From Pedobacter planticolens (GTDB lineage Bacteria > Bacteroidota > Bacteroidia > Sphingobacteriales > Sphingobacteriaceae): a DNA stretch of 64,000 nt. The position numbers and the translations under genes were made by a program. Below the pieces are notes generated by a model that saw only the letters and a program-made list of their open reading frames with translations, was not told the DNA's origin and made no database searches. How positions within the stretch are numbered: position 1 is the stretch's first letter; the number at the start of each line of letters is the position of its first letter. This document shows, in pieces, positions 17,015 to 26,691 of the stretch. Location: assembly GCF_014172375.1 (NCBI RefSeq), contig NZ_WNXD01000002.1, forward strand, positions 868,001 to 932,000. The letters run 5' to 3'.

Positions 17015-19447
17015 ATGAAACTAATTTTTACTTGCCTTATATTAGCTTTATGTGCACCAACTAGCTTTGCACAAAGTACCCCATCCAAGAAGAAAGTTCA
17101 AGCAAAAAGAACTTCCGTAAGCCCAAAGATAGATGGTTTTTTAGATGATGCCGTTTGGGATGGAGTTCCAATAGCCACAGATTTTGTAGAGAATAGACCA
17201 GTCCCTGGTCGTGTGGAACCCAAAGAAGGCAGAACCGAAATAAAATTTTTGTACGATGATTATGCCATTTATGTTTCGGCCAGAATGTACGATAAACCTG
17301 ATAGCGTTGTACATGAATTAGTTGCTAGAGATAATATTGGCAATGCCGATTTTATAGGCGTTGTTTTCGATACTTTCTTAGATGGACAGAATGGCAATGG
17401 TTTTTTTGTTACAGCCGCTGGTGTTCAATTCGATGCTAAATATTCACTTATTGGAGATGAAGATCCGAATTGGAATGCAGTTTGGGAAAGCGCAGTAAAA
17501 ATTGATGATAAAGGTTGGACGGCAGAAATGAAAATTCCTTATTCCGCATTGCGATTTTCTAGTAAGGATATTCAAAACTGGGGAATGAATGTTACCCGTA
17601 AAAGAACAGGAACTAACCGACAAACTTTTTGGAATTTTGTAGATCCGAAAGTAAGCGGTTTTATTAATCAAAGTGGTGTTTTAGAGGGTTTACAAGGCAT
17701 TAAAGCCCCTTTGCGCTTGTCGTTTTCGCCTTATGTTTCTACACTAATTAGTAATTATCCATATAATACTCCAGGGATAAAAAACACACAAGCATCTATT
17801 AATGGTGGTATGGATGTAAAATATGGTATTAACCAAAGTTTCACTTTAGATATGACGTTAATCCCCGATTTTGGTCAGGTACAGAGTGATTATCGTGTAT
17901 TAAACCTTACACCATTTGAGGTAAAATTCAATGAAAACCGTCAGTTTTTTACTGAAGGGACAGAATTATTCAATAAAGGAGATTTGTTTTATTCTAAAAG
18001 AATTGGGTCAATTCCATCATATTTTGATAAAAGCGGATTAAAATCTACTGATAAAGTAATTAAAGACCCTCAAGAAGGAAAAGTATTAAATGCGACTAAA
18101 ATTTCGGGACGTACTTCTAAAGGATTAGGAATAGGGGTTTTTAATGCGATTACGAATAAAATGTACACAGAGGTAGAGGATCCGACAGGAAATAGTAGCC
18201 GATTTGAAAGCCAACCGCTAACCAATTACAATATTTTTGTATTAGATCAATCGTTAAAAAACAACAGTTCTGTTAGCGTAATTAATACCAATGTATTGAG
18301 GCATGGAAGTGCTTATGATGCAAATGTGAGCGCTGCACTTTTTAATATTAACGATAAAAAGAATGCTTATTTTATTAATGGTGCTGGTAAAATGAGCTAT
18401 TTAACTGCAGATCCAATTAAGGAAAATCGCAATGGTTATAGTTATGAATTGCAACTAGGAAAGAAAAGCGGAACGTATACATTTAATTATAAGCAAGAAT
18501 TTTCGGACACCAAATTCGACCCATCTGATATGGGATTTTATACCAATAATAACTTCTTCAATCAATCTGTAAATTTTGCATACAACGTTTATAAACCAGG
18601 CAAATGGTATAATCAAATTCAGGCATGGACTGAAGTAGAATATTCGAGGAGGTTTAAGCCCGGCGATTATCAGAGTTTAGGTTTTTTCCCAGGCGTATAT
18701 GTTCAGTTTAAAAATCAATGGTCGGCGGAATTGAATGCAAATGTGTTGGCAAAATCAAATGATTTTTATGAATCTAGAAATGGACAAGTTTATAAAGCTC
18801 CAGCAAGTTACCGTTTGGGAATTTATATCAACCCAAATAGAGCAAAAGCCTACAATTTTGGAGGAAATATAACCAGAACTAAGGTAGATTTATTTGATGG
18901 CGTTAACTATAATTTTTACTTCTTTCAGAATTTTAGAGTGAGTGATAAATTGGCGTTTGGTTTAGATTTAAACTTTAATCCGAGTTATGATTTTGTAAGC
19001 TGGGTAGGATTTAATGGTGCGCAATCTGTTTTTTCTAGATACGATAGAAACACAGTTGAAAACACGATGGATGCTAAATATAGTTTCAGCAATAAAATGG
19101 GAATTCAGTTGGGCGTAAGACATTATTGGTCTGACAGAAGAAATAAAGAGTTTTATGCATTAAATACTGCTGGCGGATTAAACGCATACACTGGCCCAGC
19201 TTTGCAAAATGTGGACAGAAACTATAACGTTTTTAATATTGATTTGGCTTATGTTTGGCAATTTACACCAGGTAGTGAGTTAAGTATTACGTACAAAGAT
19301 GCTGCAGAAACTAACGATAAATTCTTAACCAAACGTTATGGCAAAAACTTTGATAAAGTAATATCTGGACCTCAAAATAACAGTTTATCTATCAAGGTAT
19401 TATACTATATAGATTATTTGGGCTTGGTGAAAAAGAAAAGTAAGTAG
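17015..19447 (+). CDS. DUF5916 protein with CBM9-like domain
   Basis: The frame is open from 16748, but translation there would overlap ffh antisense. The ATG at 17015 begins a clean signal peptide (MKLIFTCLILALCAPTSFAQ), giving 810 residues. Residues 35-230 resemble the family 9 carbohydrate-binding fold (SPKIDGFLDDAVWDG, DDYAIYVSARMYD). The rest is the DUF5916 outer-membrane-like beta-barrel region (SYDFVSWVGFNGAQS, GIQLGVRHYWSDRR). Such proteins are widespread in Bacteroidota and of unknown function. The gene is divergent from ffh and convergent with the DUF3078 gene. Confidence 0.85.
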   Translation: MKLIFTCLILALCAPTSFAQSTPSKKKVQAKRTSVSPKIDGFLDDAVWDGVPIATDFVENRPVPGRVEPKEGRTEIKFLYDDYAIYVSARMYDKPDSVVHELVARDNIGNADFIGVVFDTFLDGQNGNGFFVTAAGVQFDAKYSLIGDEDPNWNAVWESAVKIDDKGWTAEMKIPYSALRFSSKDIQNWGMNVTRKRTGTNRQTFWNFVDPKVSGFINQSGVLEGLQGIKAPLRLSFSPYVSTLISNYPYNTPGIKNTQASINGGMDVKYGINQSFTLDMTLIPDFGQVQSDYRVLNLTPFEVKFNENRQFFTEGTELFNKGDLFYSKRIGSIPSYFDKSGLKSTDKVIKDPQEGKVLNATKISGRTSKGLGIGVFNAITNKMYTEVEDPTGNSSRFESQPLTNYNIFVLDQSLKNNSSVSVINTNVLRHGSAYDANVSAALFNINDKKNAYFINGAGKMSYLTADPIKENRNGYSYELQLGKKSGTYTFNYKQEFSDTKFDPSDMGFYTNNNFFNQSVNFAYNVYKPGKWYNQIQAWTEVEYSRRFKPGDYQSLGFFPGVYVQFKNQWSAELNANVLAKSNDFYESRNGQVYKAPASYRLGIYINPNRAKAYNFGGNITRTKVDLFDGVNYNFYFFQNFRVSDKLAFGLDLNFNPSYDFVSWVGFNGAQSVFSRYDRNTVENTMDAKYSFSNKMGIQLGVRHYWSDRRNKEFYALNTAGGLNAYTGPALQNVDRNYNVFNIDLAYVWQFTPGSELSITYKDAAETNDKFLTKRYGKNFDKVISGPQNNSLSIKVLYYIDYLGLVKKKSK

Positions 19448-19448
19448 G

Positions 19449-19535
19449 TTGTTCACATTGGCTCATTGGTGTCATCAGTTCATTAGGCTAAATGCCTAAG
19501 CATCATGTACAAATGAACAAGTGAGCCAATGAATT
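19449..19535. repeat. Intergenic inverted repeat, family shared with 31522-31590
   Basis: This imperfect palindrome (CATTGGCTCATTGG ... GAGCCAATGAAT) lies between two convergent stop codons and contains the block TAAATGCCTAAGCAT. The same about 60-base sequence occurs inverted at 31522-31590, also between convergent genes. It could serve as a two-way terminator. Confidence 0.6.
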
Positions 19536-19546
19536 AATAAACCATT

Positions 19547-20539
19547 TTACCTCGGAAAAATGAACATTAAACCTAGGGCTAGTGTTTGGCTACCCTGAAT
19601 TTTAAGATCAGTATCTCTATCGTATAAACCAACACCAGTAAGAGAAACATTCATAAAACGATTAATTTTTGCTACAACATTTACATCTAATCTATGATCT
19701 ATATGCCCAAAATTATCGTAAGGAATAAACATGTTATAACGCGTTTTTAAGGTAACATTTTGAAAAATCTCCTTTTCAAAACTAGTTACAATCTGAAAAG
19801 CCAGTTCATTTCTAAAACTTTTACCTTTTGGCACACCGAAATTAATCGCATTTTTTTGTTGAAGCACGCTATCTAACACAAATGTTTGACGGGCAGTTCC
19901 TGTACCAATACGAGTAGAGAAATACTTAGTTGGTTTATATTCAAAACCTATAGATTCTGTTAAATAACCCGGTGCCATGAATTTTGAAATGAGCGTTTCC
20001 TTTTCATTCCCTTGCGCATCTTTACTGTAAGAAAATCCTTTGTCAAATTGCGATTCAAAATTAATCGAACCAAAGAAATACCAATTTTTTGAAAGCTGTA
20101 TAGCCGCTTTGTTGTCCCAATAAATACGATCGGTTGTTTTCTTTTGTAATTGACTTTTGTTTTTTACTTTGCCATATTGCAAAATAACTTCGCTCACATA
20201 GCTGTAACTTTCTTTGCTGTATTCGGCTTTATAATTTACCAAACCGCCAATAGCTAATGAATTTACGCCGCCACCTTTCCAATTATCACTAAATGATGCT
20301 TGGTTAATGTTAATACCAACGGATGTTTTGGTTTTCCAGTAATTTATTTTTGCATCTACTAATGCTGGACTTAATTTAACAGGCTGAAATTGTAAAGTTC
20401 CCATCCTAGAAGGAAGTGGACTACGTTTCAACTTGATATCCAAATCTTTTGTGGGAATAGGAATGGTGTCTACTTCTTGAGCAGCGAGATGAGAGGAAAG
20501 CGCAAAAACGATTAGGAAAGTAAGTAATAGGTTTTTCAT
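19547..20539 (-). CDS. DUF3078 outer-membrane-associated protein
   Basis: The ATG at 20539 starts a signal peptide (MKNLLLTFLIVFALSSHLAAQ); a start seven codons earlier is possible but would lengthen the n-region. The mature part contains the DUF3078 hallmark, an N-Q-A-S-F-S-D-N-W-K-G-G-G segment near residue 80 followed by beta strands with aromatic ends. It ends LGLMFIFPR, consistent with a final barrel strand. The family is Bacteroidota-specific and uncharacterised. About 330 residues is normal. Confidence 0.82.
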   Translation of the reverse strand: MKNLLLTFLIVFALSSHLAAQEVDTIPIPTKDLDIKLKRSPLPSRMGTLQFQPVKLSPALVDAKINYWKTKTSVGININQASFSDNWKGGGVNSLAIGGLVNYKAEYSKESYSYVSEVILQYGKVKNKSQLQKKTTDRIYWDNKAAIQLSKNWYFFGSINFESQFDKGFSYSKDAQGNEKETLISKFMAPGYLTESIGFEYKPTKYFSTRIGTGTARQTFVLDSVLQQKNAINFGVPKGKSFRNELAFQIVTSFEKEIFQNVTLKTRYNMFIPYDNFGHIDHRLDVNVVAKINRFMNVSLTGVGLYDRDTDLKIQGSQTLALGLMFIFPR

Positions 20540-20634
20540 TTGTATTGCAAATAAAAACAAAAATTATGCGGAATAAAAAGATTTATGATAAAACATGTGG
20601 TAACATCTTCATTGATAGCATGCAAAGCAAACTT

Positions 20635-20961
20635 CTATTTTAAAAAGTTTATCCAGCTATACCATTTCCTGCTGGATAAATAATTCAAATCATGTTCAAA
20701 ATGATACGCCTCTCTTTCAAAAGAAATGTTAAAATAAGCCTGGTAATGGTTTTTATATTTAACAAGGTTGATGAAATAATTTAGTAGGTATAAGAAGTAG
20801 AAGGGGAAAACCAATAATTCCAGCTGTTGCCGAAGATGTATTTGCTCGTGATTGATTAAGGTTGCATCTTGTTTTTGAGCTTTATTTTTTAACAAGATAA
20901 AAGGAAATATTGCCATCGCATTTGCGGATAAATTGGGCAATATGATAAACCAAAACCTCAT
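20635..20961 (-). CDS. Small membrane protein with HEQIH motif (M56-like)
   Basis: This 108-residue protein contains NHEQIHLRQQLELL near residues 38-51, an HExxH-type motif, between two hydrophobic segments, and ends with a basic tail. Similar short proteins in Bacteroidota resemble the membrane peptidase core of BlaR1-type M56 proteins, but a third zinc ligand cannot be assigned by eye, so activity is uncertain. Its start codon overlaps the stop of the upstream gene by four bases (ATGA), indicating translational coupling. Confidence 0.7.
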   Translation of the reverse strand: MRFWFIILPNLSANAMAIFPFILLKNKAQKQDATLINHEQIHLRQQLELLVFPFYFLYLLNYFINLVKYKNHYQAYFNISFEREAYHFEHDLNYLSSRKWYSWINFLK

Positions 20962-21725
20962 TGATTTTGATAACTGAGATTTGGCGCACTCATTTTTGGT
21001 AAACTTGGTAATCTAAACATAGCTGGATTCCTTTTATAAGAAGCAAAACTATTTTTAACATATTGTACAAAAGAGTAATCAGAAGCTGATAAAACAAATT
21101 GGTATGTTGGCCTATATTGCAACATAAAATCACTTAACTCAGTATCGTTTGTTGTAACAACTGATCTTATATAATCTGGTCTAAAGCGATAATCTATAAT
21201 GGCTTCACGATAATCTCTTTCTAAAATTGCTTGCAAATGCCGAGCATTTTTGCCCTGTCTACTCAATAAATTGTAAATCGCATCAATACCTAAACCTACG
21301 CCGCCCAAACCAACGTTCAATAAATCACTTGTATTGCCTTTATCAAGCGCATATTTATAATCTTTTAAGGTTTTTGTGTATTGATCTTGAGGACTTAGCG
21401 CCTTGCCATAAATTTTCACTTCTTTTAGTTTAATACTTAAAGATTTTAGCTGAAAAACGATAGCGGATTGACCTTTATAAATCACGGTATCCATTCCATA
21501 ACCACCGAGAGCAGCAAAAAGCGTATCACCAACTTTTACATTGCTAACAAATTCTCCTTTGTTGTTGTTATAAATCCCATCATCGTTTGTAGGATTGTAA
21601 ATATAAACCTTTGCTAATCTCAGTTTGCTATCCTTATCCACCACAAAGCCCTGCACAGGTTTGGTTTGTGCAAAAAGTTGAAAAGAGCAAAGTGCTAACA
21701 ATAAGAAAAGACCCGAGAATTTCAT
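20958..21725 (-). CDS. CarboxypepD_reg-like domain envelope protein
   Basis: The signal peptide ends with LFAQ. Residues 22-100 form the regulatory-like beta-sandwich (VQGFVVDKDSKLRLAKVYIYN, GDTLFAALGGYGMD), the same plan as the partial gene at the window start. The C-terminal half is basic and helical, with no known domain. It is coupled to the HEQIH protein downstream and lies 50 bases after the LysM glucosaminidase gene, at the tail of the ruvX run. Function unknown. Confidence 0.75.
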   Translation of the reverse strand: MKFSGLFLLLALCSFQLFAQTKPVQGFVVDKDSKLRLAKVYIYNPTNDDGIYNNNKGEFVSNVKVGDTLFAALGGYGMDTVIYKGQSAIVFQLKSLSIKLKEVKIYGKALSPQDQYTKTLKDYKYALDKGNTSDLLNVGLGGVGLGIDAIYNLLSRQGKNARHLQAILERDYREAIIDYRFRPDYIRSVVTTNDTELSDFMLQYRPTYQFVLSASDYSFVQYVKNSFASYKRNPAMFRLPSLPKMSAPNLSYQNQ

Positions 21726-21775
21726 TTGTTTAACAAAACTACAATATGTTAGAAATAGTTATGTCTTTCTTAACA

Positions 21776-22624
21776 TTATTTAACTACCAAAAGTTTTTGG
21801 CCAATTTTAATACCATTGTCGTTTAATTTGTTCAAAGCCTTTAATTCATCAACAGTTAATTTGTATTGTTGAGCAATTTTAAATAAAGTATCACCTTGTT
21901 TAACAGTATAATAACTTTCGGTACTTGTTGCAGTTGGAGAAGTTGGCGGATCTTTTGGCGCTACATCAACAGGTGTAAACTTTTTCTTTTCTACCGGAAT
22001 ATTCGCATTTATCTGTGTAAAAACGCGATCTTCTCGTGAAATTTTATCGCTTTCGCTCTCAGGCTGATCATATAGATATAATTTATACTTCTCAATAACT
22101 GTTATCAACATTTCTGGATATTTAGGGTTTGTGGCATATCCAGCAGTCTTTAATCCTTGCGCCCAATTTTTATAATCGTTCTTATCTAATTCAAATAAGA
22201 AGCTATAACGCTTACGTTTTAAAAACTCAGAATGATCTTTGTATGATTCTCTCGCATCTTTATACACTCTAAAACAATCATTACTCTGGTCATCATCTTT
22301 GTAATATGCTTTTCCTTTCCATTCTGCAGTACATTTAATGCCGAAATGATTATTTGCATATTTAGCCAAACTACTATTTCCACTACCCGATTCTAAAATA
22401 CCTTGAGCTAATGTAATACTTGCCGGAATTCCATATGCATTCATTTCTTCTATCGCCACAGCTTTAAAAGCATCAATATAGGTTAAGGTAGTGTAAGTTG
22501 TAAAATCTGGATTTTCCTTATTTGCAGCTTTTTCAATTTGCTTGTTATTGCGACTATATTGTCTCGATTTACAAGCGCTAAAAAATAAAACAGCAATAGC
22601 TAAAAGGAGCGTAATTTTTCTCAT
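21776..22624 (-). CDS. Secreted glucosaminidase with one LysM domain (lipoprotein)
   Basis: The lipobox FSAC at residues 15-18 makes this a likely lipoprotein. Residues 50-190 form a glucosaminidase (GH73-like) domain with the catalytic-region sequence AQGILESGSGNSSLAKYANNHFGIK. The last 45 residues are a LysM peptidoglycan-binding domain (YTVKQGDTLFKIAQQYKL). It should cut N-acetylglucosaminyl bonds in cell-wall glycan. It is the downstream partner of a tandem pair, and its start codon overlaps the previous stop as TAATG. Confidence 0.9.
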   Translation of the reverse strand: MRKITLLLAIAVLFFSACKSRQYSRNNKQIEKAANKENPDFTTYTTLTYIDAFKAVAIEEMNAYGIPASITLAQGILESGSGNSSLAKYANNHFGIKCTAEWKGKAYYKDDDQSNDCFRVYKDARESYKDHSEFLKRKRYSFLFELDKNDYKNWAQGLKTAGYATNPKYPEMLITVIEKYKLYLYDQPESESDKISREDRVFTQINANIPVEKKKFTPVDVAPKDPPTSPTATSTESYYTVKQGDTLFKIAQQYKLTVDELKALNKLNDNGIKIGQKLLVVK

Positions 22625-23331
22625 TATAATTTAATTTTCTGACCAGGTTGCACAACTGCCGATTTCAATCCATTTTTTCGCATTAAAGCTGTCGATGTTG
22701 TACCGTTTCTTTCTGCAATTTGATTTAAATTTTCACCAGATTTTATCGTATAACTTTTACTTTTTTTAGCAATTGATGAACGTGATTTTGTACGGCTACT
22801 TCTAGTTGATTTTGCCACAATATTTGTTGCAGGAATTACAGTTTCCATATAATCATCAGGTCGATCATCGTATTTATACAATTCATATTTCTTTATTAAT
22901 GCAATAACTTGCGACGCCCATGTACGACTACTTGCATACCCTCCACGCTGAATTCCTCTTGCCCAATTTTTATAATCATATTGATCATATTTAGTAAAAA
23001 GCACATTATAATAAGTCCGATCACGTAAAAAAGAAACGAAATGATTATAAGAAGAATCTACTGTCGGATAATCTCTATATGCAGAGCGAATTTCATTACT
23101 ATTATTTGGCCCTTTTACCCCGAAATGATTATTTAAATAACGAGCAATTTTACTTTTGCCTGCGGCAGATTCGTGAATAGCAACACCTAAAATTATACTT
23201 GCGGGCACTTGGTATATTCGCATCAATTTTTGAGCATAATCAACATGTTCGGCTATATAATCTTGTGTAGTTTGTGCTTTAACAAAAATAGAGGTTAATA
23301 ATAGAATGAATAAAGTAATCGTTTTTTTCAT
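22624..23331 (-). CDS. Secreted glucosaminidase with one LysM domain
   Basis: A signal peptide ending FVKAQ is followed by a glucosaminidase domain (residues 25-165; GVAIHESAAGKSKIARYLNNHFGVK). A Ser/Lys/Arg-rich linker and a C-terminal LysM (YTIKSGENLNQIAERNG) complete the 235 residues. It is a paralogue of the next gene, sharing the E-S-G-K-NNHFG-K core and the final GYAS/T segment, but lacks a lipobox. It starts 11 bases after the methyltransferase stop and is probably in the same transcript. Confidence 0.9.
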   Translation of the reverse strand: MKKTITLFILLLTSIFVKAQTTQDYIAEHVDYAQKLMRIYQVPASIILGVAIHESAAGKSKIARYLNNHFGVKGPNNSNEIRSAYRDYPTVDSSYNHFVSFLRDRTYYNVLFTKYDQYDYKNWARGIQRGGYASSRTWASQVIALIKKYELYKYDDRPDDYMETVIPATNIVAKSTRSSRTKSRSSIAKKSKSYTIKSGENLNQIAERNGTTSTALMRKNGLKSAVVQPGQKIKL

Positions 23332-23342
23332 TGTTTGTCGAT

Positions 23343-23978
23343 TTAACTTAACTTCCGAATTACAAAAAGCCCATCTCTAACGGGTAATATTAATTTTTCA
23401 ACTCTTTTATCTGCAGCAATTTGATCATTAAAACTGCTAATGTTTTTGGTGTCTTTGTCTTGTGCATTATTTAATACTTTTCCGCTCCAAAGCACATTAT
23501 CTACAATGATGATTCCGCCAGGTTTTACTTGGTCGAAAATTAAATCGTAGTACGTTCCATTGTTCTTTTTATCAGCATCTATAAAAACTAAATCAAATGT
23601 TTCGTTATCTAATGTTTTTAAACTTTGTTGTGCATCGCCAATGGTATATTTTATTTTAGAATTTAATGGTGATTTTGCAAAATTTCCTCGAACCATTTCT
23701 TCTAGTTCTGCATTAATATCTAGGGTATAAATAATCCCATCTTCCGTTAATCCTTCGGCTAAACATAGGGTAGCGTAGCCCGTAAAAGTGCCAATTTCTA
23801 AAATCCTTTTAGGCGAATTCATTTTGCTTAGCAAACTTAAAACACGACCTTGATAATGCCCACTTAACATGCGAGGCATTAACACTTTAAGATGAGTTTC
23901 TCGATTTATTTGCTGTAGCAATTCATCTTCTGGCTCGCAGTATTTTAACAATAAATTTTGTAATTCTTCGCTAATCAT
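23343..23978 (-). CDS. Class I SAM-dependent O-methyltransferase
   Basis: The 211-residue protein has the S-adenosylmethionine motif I LEIGTFTGYATLCLA near residue 63, the acidic ribose-binding segment YTLDIN, and the metal/substrate motif FIDADKKN with a later VDNVLW. This matches the catechol/caffeoyl-CoA O-methyltransferase family (tRNA wobble-uridine methyltransferase TrmR is a close bacterial relative). The substrate is not determinable from sequence. It starts five bases after ruvX stops. Confidence 0.9.
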   Translation of the reverse strand: MISEELQNLLLKYCEPEDELLQQINRETHLKVLMPRMLSGHYQGRVLSLLSKMNSPKRILEIGTFTGYATLCLAEGLTEDGIIYTLDINAELEEMVRGNFAKSPLNSKIKYTIGDAQQSLKTLDNETFDLVFIDADKKNNGTYYDLIFDQVKPGGIIIVDNVLWSGKVLNNAQDKDTKNISSFNDQIAADKRVEKLILPVRDGLFVIRKLS

Positions 23979-23983
23979 TGTGT

Positions 23984-24400
23984 TTATAAACGGTGTTGTT
24001 CCATAAAATATTGCAAAATTATTGTCGCCGCTATCGCATCAACCCTTCCTTTATCTCTTCTGTCGCTCTTTTTAAATCCGCTTTGCATAATAGTTTGCTC
24101 TGCTAATTTAGACGTATAACGTTCATCTATCCAGTGCTGCGGAATAGTAGGAAAGTTCTTTTTTAGAATGGTAGAAAAGCCTTTTACATGCTGTGCAGAT
24201 TCCGACGGCGAACCATCCATTTGTTTAGGATCTCCAATTACAAAAGCCTCAATCTGCTCGGTAAGCATATATTTTTTAAGGTATTCGAGAATATCTTTTG
24301 GGTGTATGGTATCCAAACCCGTTGCAATAATTTGCAAAGGATCTGTTACGGCAATGCCGATACGTTTGGTGCCATAATCAAAAGCGAGGATGCGTGCCAT
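23984..24400 (-). CDS. ruvX: Holliday-junction resolvase-like / pre-16S rRNA nuclease YqgF
   Basis: The RNase H-like nuclease has the conserved FDYGTKRIGIAVTD at the N-terminus and DERYTSKLAE near residue 100, carrying the catalytic acidic residues. YqgF is essential in many bacteria and processes the 5' end of 16S rRNA. The start at 24400 (MARILAFDYG) is preferred over an upstream ATG because a TATCTTTG -7 box sits five bases before it. At 138 residues it has the normal length. It heads the minus-strand run down to 20635. Confidence 0.93.
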   Translation of the reverse strand: MARILAFDYGTKRIGIAVTDPLQIIATGLDTIHPKDILEYLKKYMLTEQIEAFVIGDPKQMDGSPSESAQHVKGFSTILKKNFPTIPQHWIDERYTSKLAEQTIMQSGFKKSDRRDKGRVDAIAATIILQYFMEQHRL

Positions 24401-24405
24401 AAAAT

Positions 24406-24413
24406 CAAAGATA
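24406..24413 (-). promoter_or_regulatory. -7 box of the ruvX operon
   Basis: On the minus strand TATCTTTG ends five bases before the ruvX ATG, so the transcript would be leaderless or nearly so. Confidence 0.5.
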
Positions 24414-24437
24414 TGATTTTTGACGAAATTGGATTTT

Positions 24438-24485
24438 AACTTTGACAAAGCTTAGTCACAATATGCATGCTGCTTTGTCAAAGTT
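24438..24485. terminator. 14-bp perfect hairpin between the TonB receptor gene and ruvX
   Basis: The arms AACTTTGACAAAGC (24438-24451) and GCTTTGTCAAAGTT (24472-24485) are exact complements with a 20-base loop. It follows the receptor gene stop by 12 bases and probably ends that transcript, although the T tract is poor. Confidence 0.55.
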
Positions 24486-24497
24486 TGAGATTGAATA

Positions 24498-26681
24498 TTA
24501 CGTTCCCGCTCTATTAATTTCATCTCCCGCACCGCCGGTAGAACGTTTAGCTGGTTTAAGTGGTTTACCAAAACGATAACTGAAACCAGCATTAATTACT
24601 TGACTATCTCGCCATAAAATGAAGTATTCGTTTGCACTAGGGAAATCGGTCATTCCCTCCATAGATTGAGTGTAAAAAATATCTCTCGCTGTTAATCTTA
24701 ATATTCCTTTTCCTTTTAGAATAGTTTTAGCCAAACCCGCCGACACTTGTCCGGTTGGCGATAATAATTCTTGTAAATCGTTACGATTTTTAGTGGTATA
24801 AAACCCAGAAATTTCCCCGTTTAAAGTTTTGCTTAGCTTAAACTGATTATTCATACTCGTGTGCAATTGTTTTACAGACGATTTATAATTCACATTCTGA
24901 TAACCGCTTAATTTTTTATAATTGAAATTACTTTGAGCGGTTAACGACCACCATTTAGCAGGCGAAACCTGTAAAGTAACAGATGCACCAAAATTATACA
25001 TTTGTCCAACGTTTCCTTCTGTATACACCAAAATATCATCACCTTCGGATAAAAATAATTGAGAGAAATAATTTTTAATTCCGCTATATGAAACGGCAGT
25101 TGTTAAGAGTTGTTTATATGAATGACTCAACTCAAAATTCCAAGTGTATTGTGGTAAAAAGAATGGATTTCCACGTTGATAAGTATATTTATTGATGATA
25201 AAAACAAAAGGATTTAATTTCTGATATGCCGGACGATCTATTCTACGACCCGCAGTAAAAGAAAATGAGTTTGCCGAATCAACTTGATAGGATAAATATC
25301 CCGATGGGAAGAAATCTTGATAATTTTTAGAAAAATTACTTCCTGCTTGCGATGCATTACCTAATTGGTTTCCAGTGTAATGGGTGTTTTCATAACGAAC
25401 GCCGAGTTGATAGCTGAAACGATTAATTTTATGCTCTAAACTGCTATACACAGAATTGATGTTTTCTTTGTACAAAAAGTGGTTACTTTTCTTAAGGTCC
25501 TCTTTCCAATTTGTTCCATCAAACAACTCATAATTTGCGGTATTGTCGGTATTAATAGATGAAGATTTCGCACCAGCTTCAAATTTTGCATTTTTTCCCA
25601 GCTGCAAAGTATAATCGACCTTGGCTGAAAATATTTCTAGTTTAGAAGGAATATCTCCACGCGAACCTTGATTATAAGCAACCGCTCCAGTACGGATATT
25701 TTGAAAATTTTGATCGTTATCAATAGTGTACTTAAGATAATCTACATCAAAACCAATATCTTGAGTTTTAGTGATATTGTGTCTACCATATACATTTACT
25801 GCACCGTTCCTTAATCTAAAATCGCTCCCGCTATAGGTCGTAATGGCCGAATCAATTGCTTTTTGTGGACTTAGCCAAGTCGCAACCGCATCGCCAGCGC
25901 CCTTACGGGCTACTAAACTACCAGAAAGGGTAAGCCCAAAAGTTGTTTTTTCTGATGCATAAAAATCTAGTCCAGTTTTAAGAGAATTGTTATGACCCTC
26001 GTTTCCTAAATAAGAAGGCTGATCTAATGCAGAAGTAACGGCACCTTGGTTATCAAAATATTGACGATACGCATAAATAGAGGTAAAGTTTTTATTGTAA
26101 TTGAAACCATAATTCATAAATGTGTTTATTCTGCCTTTTCTGAAATTTAGAACTAACGAATTGTTGTTTTTCAAATATTTCCCTTGACCGATATTGGTTA
26201 AGAAGTTTCCATTAAAACCTTCTTGTTTATTCTTTTTGGTTTTAATGTTGATGATCCCTGCATTTCCGCTCGCATCATATTTTGCAGATGGACTAGTAAT
26301 TAATTCGATCTGATTTACTTGTGCAGAACTCATACTTCCCAACAAATTGCTCAATTCCGTACCCGATAAATAAGTTGGTTTATCATCAATTAATACCAAA
26401 ACACTTGGCTTTCCTTGCAAACTAATTCCACCATTTTTATCTACCATAACTCCTGGAGATTTTTCTAACACTTCTAAAACCGTGGTCCCAGCATTGGTAA
26501 TTGCGGCATCAACATTTATAATGGTTTTGCCTTGTTTGCGCTCAATCAGTTGTTTCTTGCTCGTAATGGTTACTTCTTTTAGTTTTTTTGCGCTCGTATC
26601 GGGTTTTGTGGTTTGTGCCATCACCGTAAAGCAATTCACAAAGCAGAATAATATTAAAAAGAGTCTAATTAATAGTTTCAT
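24498..26681 (-). CDS. TonB-dependent receptor / outer-membrane beta-barrel protein
   Basis: A signal peptide ends with VMAQ. An N-terminal plug domain follows (about residues 45-160: TTVLEVLEKSPGVMVDKNG, ISLQGKPSVLVLIDDKPTYL, QVNQIELITSPSAKYDASGNAGIINI), then a beta-barrel of about 550 residues. No CarboxypepD_reg domain precedes the plug. The family overlaps with TonB-dependent receptors that import siderophores or other bulky ligands; the ligand is unknown. Its start lies 10 bases after the MarR stop, so the two form an operon and MarR is the likely regulator. Confidence 0.88.
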   Translation of the reverse strand: MKLLIRLFLILFCFVNCFTVMAQTTKPDTSAKKLKEVTITSKKQLIERKQGKTIINVDAAITNAGTTVLEVLEKSPGVMVDKNGGISLQGKPSVLVLIDDKPTYLSGTELSNLLGSMSSAQVNQIELITSPSAKYDASGNAGIINIKTKKNKQEGFNGNFLTNIGQGKYLKNNNSLVLNFRKGRINTFMNYGFNYNKNFTSIYAYRQYFDNQGAVTSALDQPSYLGNEGHNNSLKTGLDFYASEKTTFGLTLSGSLVARKGAGDAVATWLSPQKAIDSAITTYSGSDFRLRNGAVNVYGRHNITKTQDIGFDVDYLKYTIDNDQNFQNIRTGAVAYNQGSRGDIPSKLEIFSAKVDYTLQLGKNAKFEAGAKSSSINTDNTANYELFDGTNWKEDLKKSNHFLYKENINSVYSSLEHKINRFSYQLGVRYENTHYTGNQLGNASQAGSNFSKNYQDFFPSGYLSYQVDSANSFSFTAGRRIDRPAYQKLNPFVFIINKYTYQRGNPFFLPQYTWNFELSHSYKQLLTTAVSYSGIKNYFSQLFLSEGDDILVYTEGNVGQMYNFGASVTLQVSPAKWWSLTAQSNFNYKKLSGYQNVNYKSSVKQLHTSMNNQFKLSKTLNGEISGFYTTKNRNDLQELLSPTGQVSAGLAKTILKGKGILRLTARDIFYTQSMEGMTDFPSANEYFILWRDSQVINAGFSYRFGKPLKPAKRSTGGAGDEINRAGT

Positions 26682-26691
26682 TTGTGTGTGT

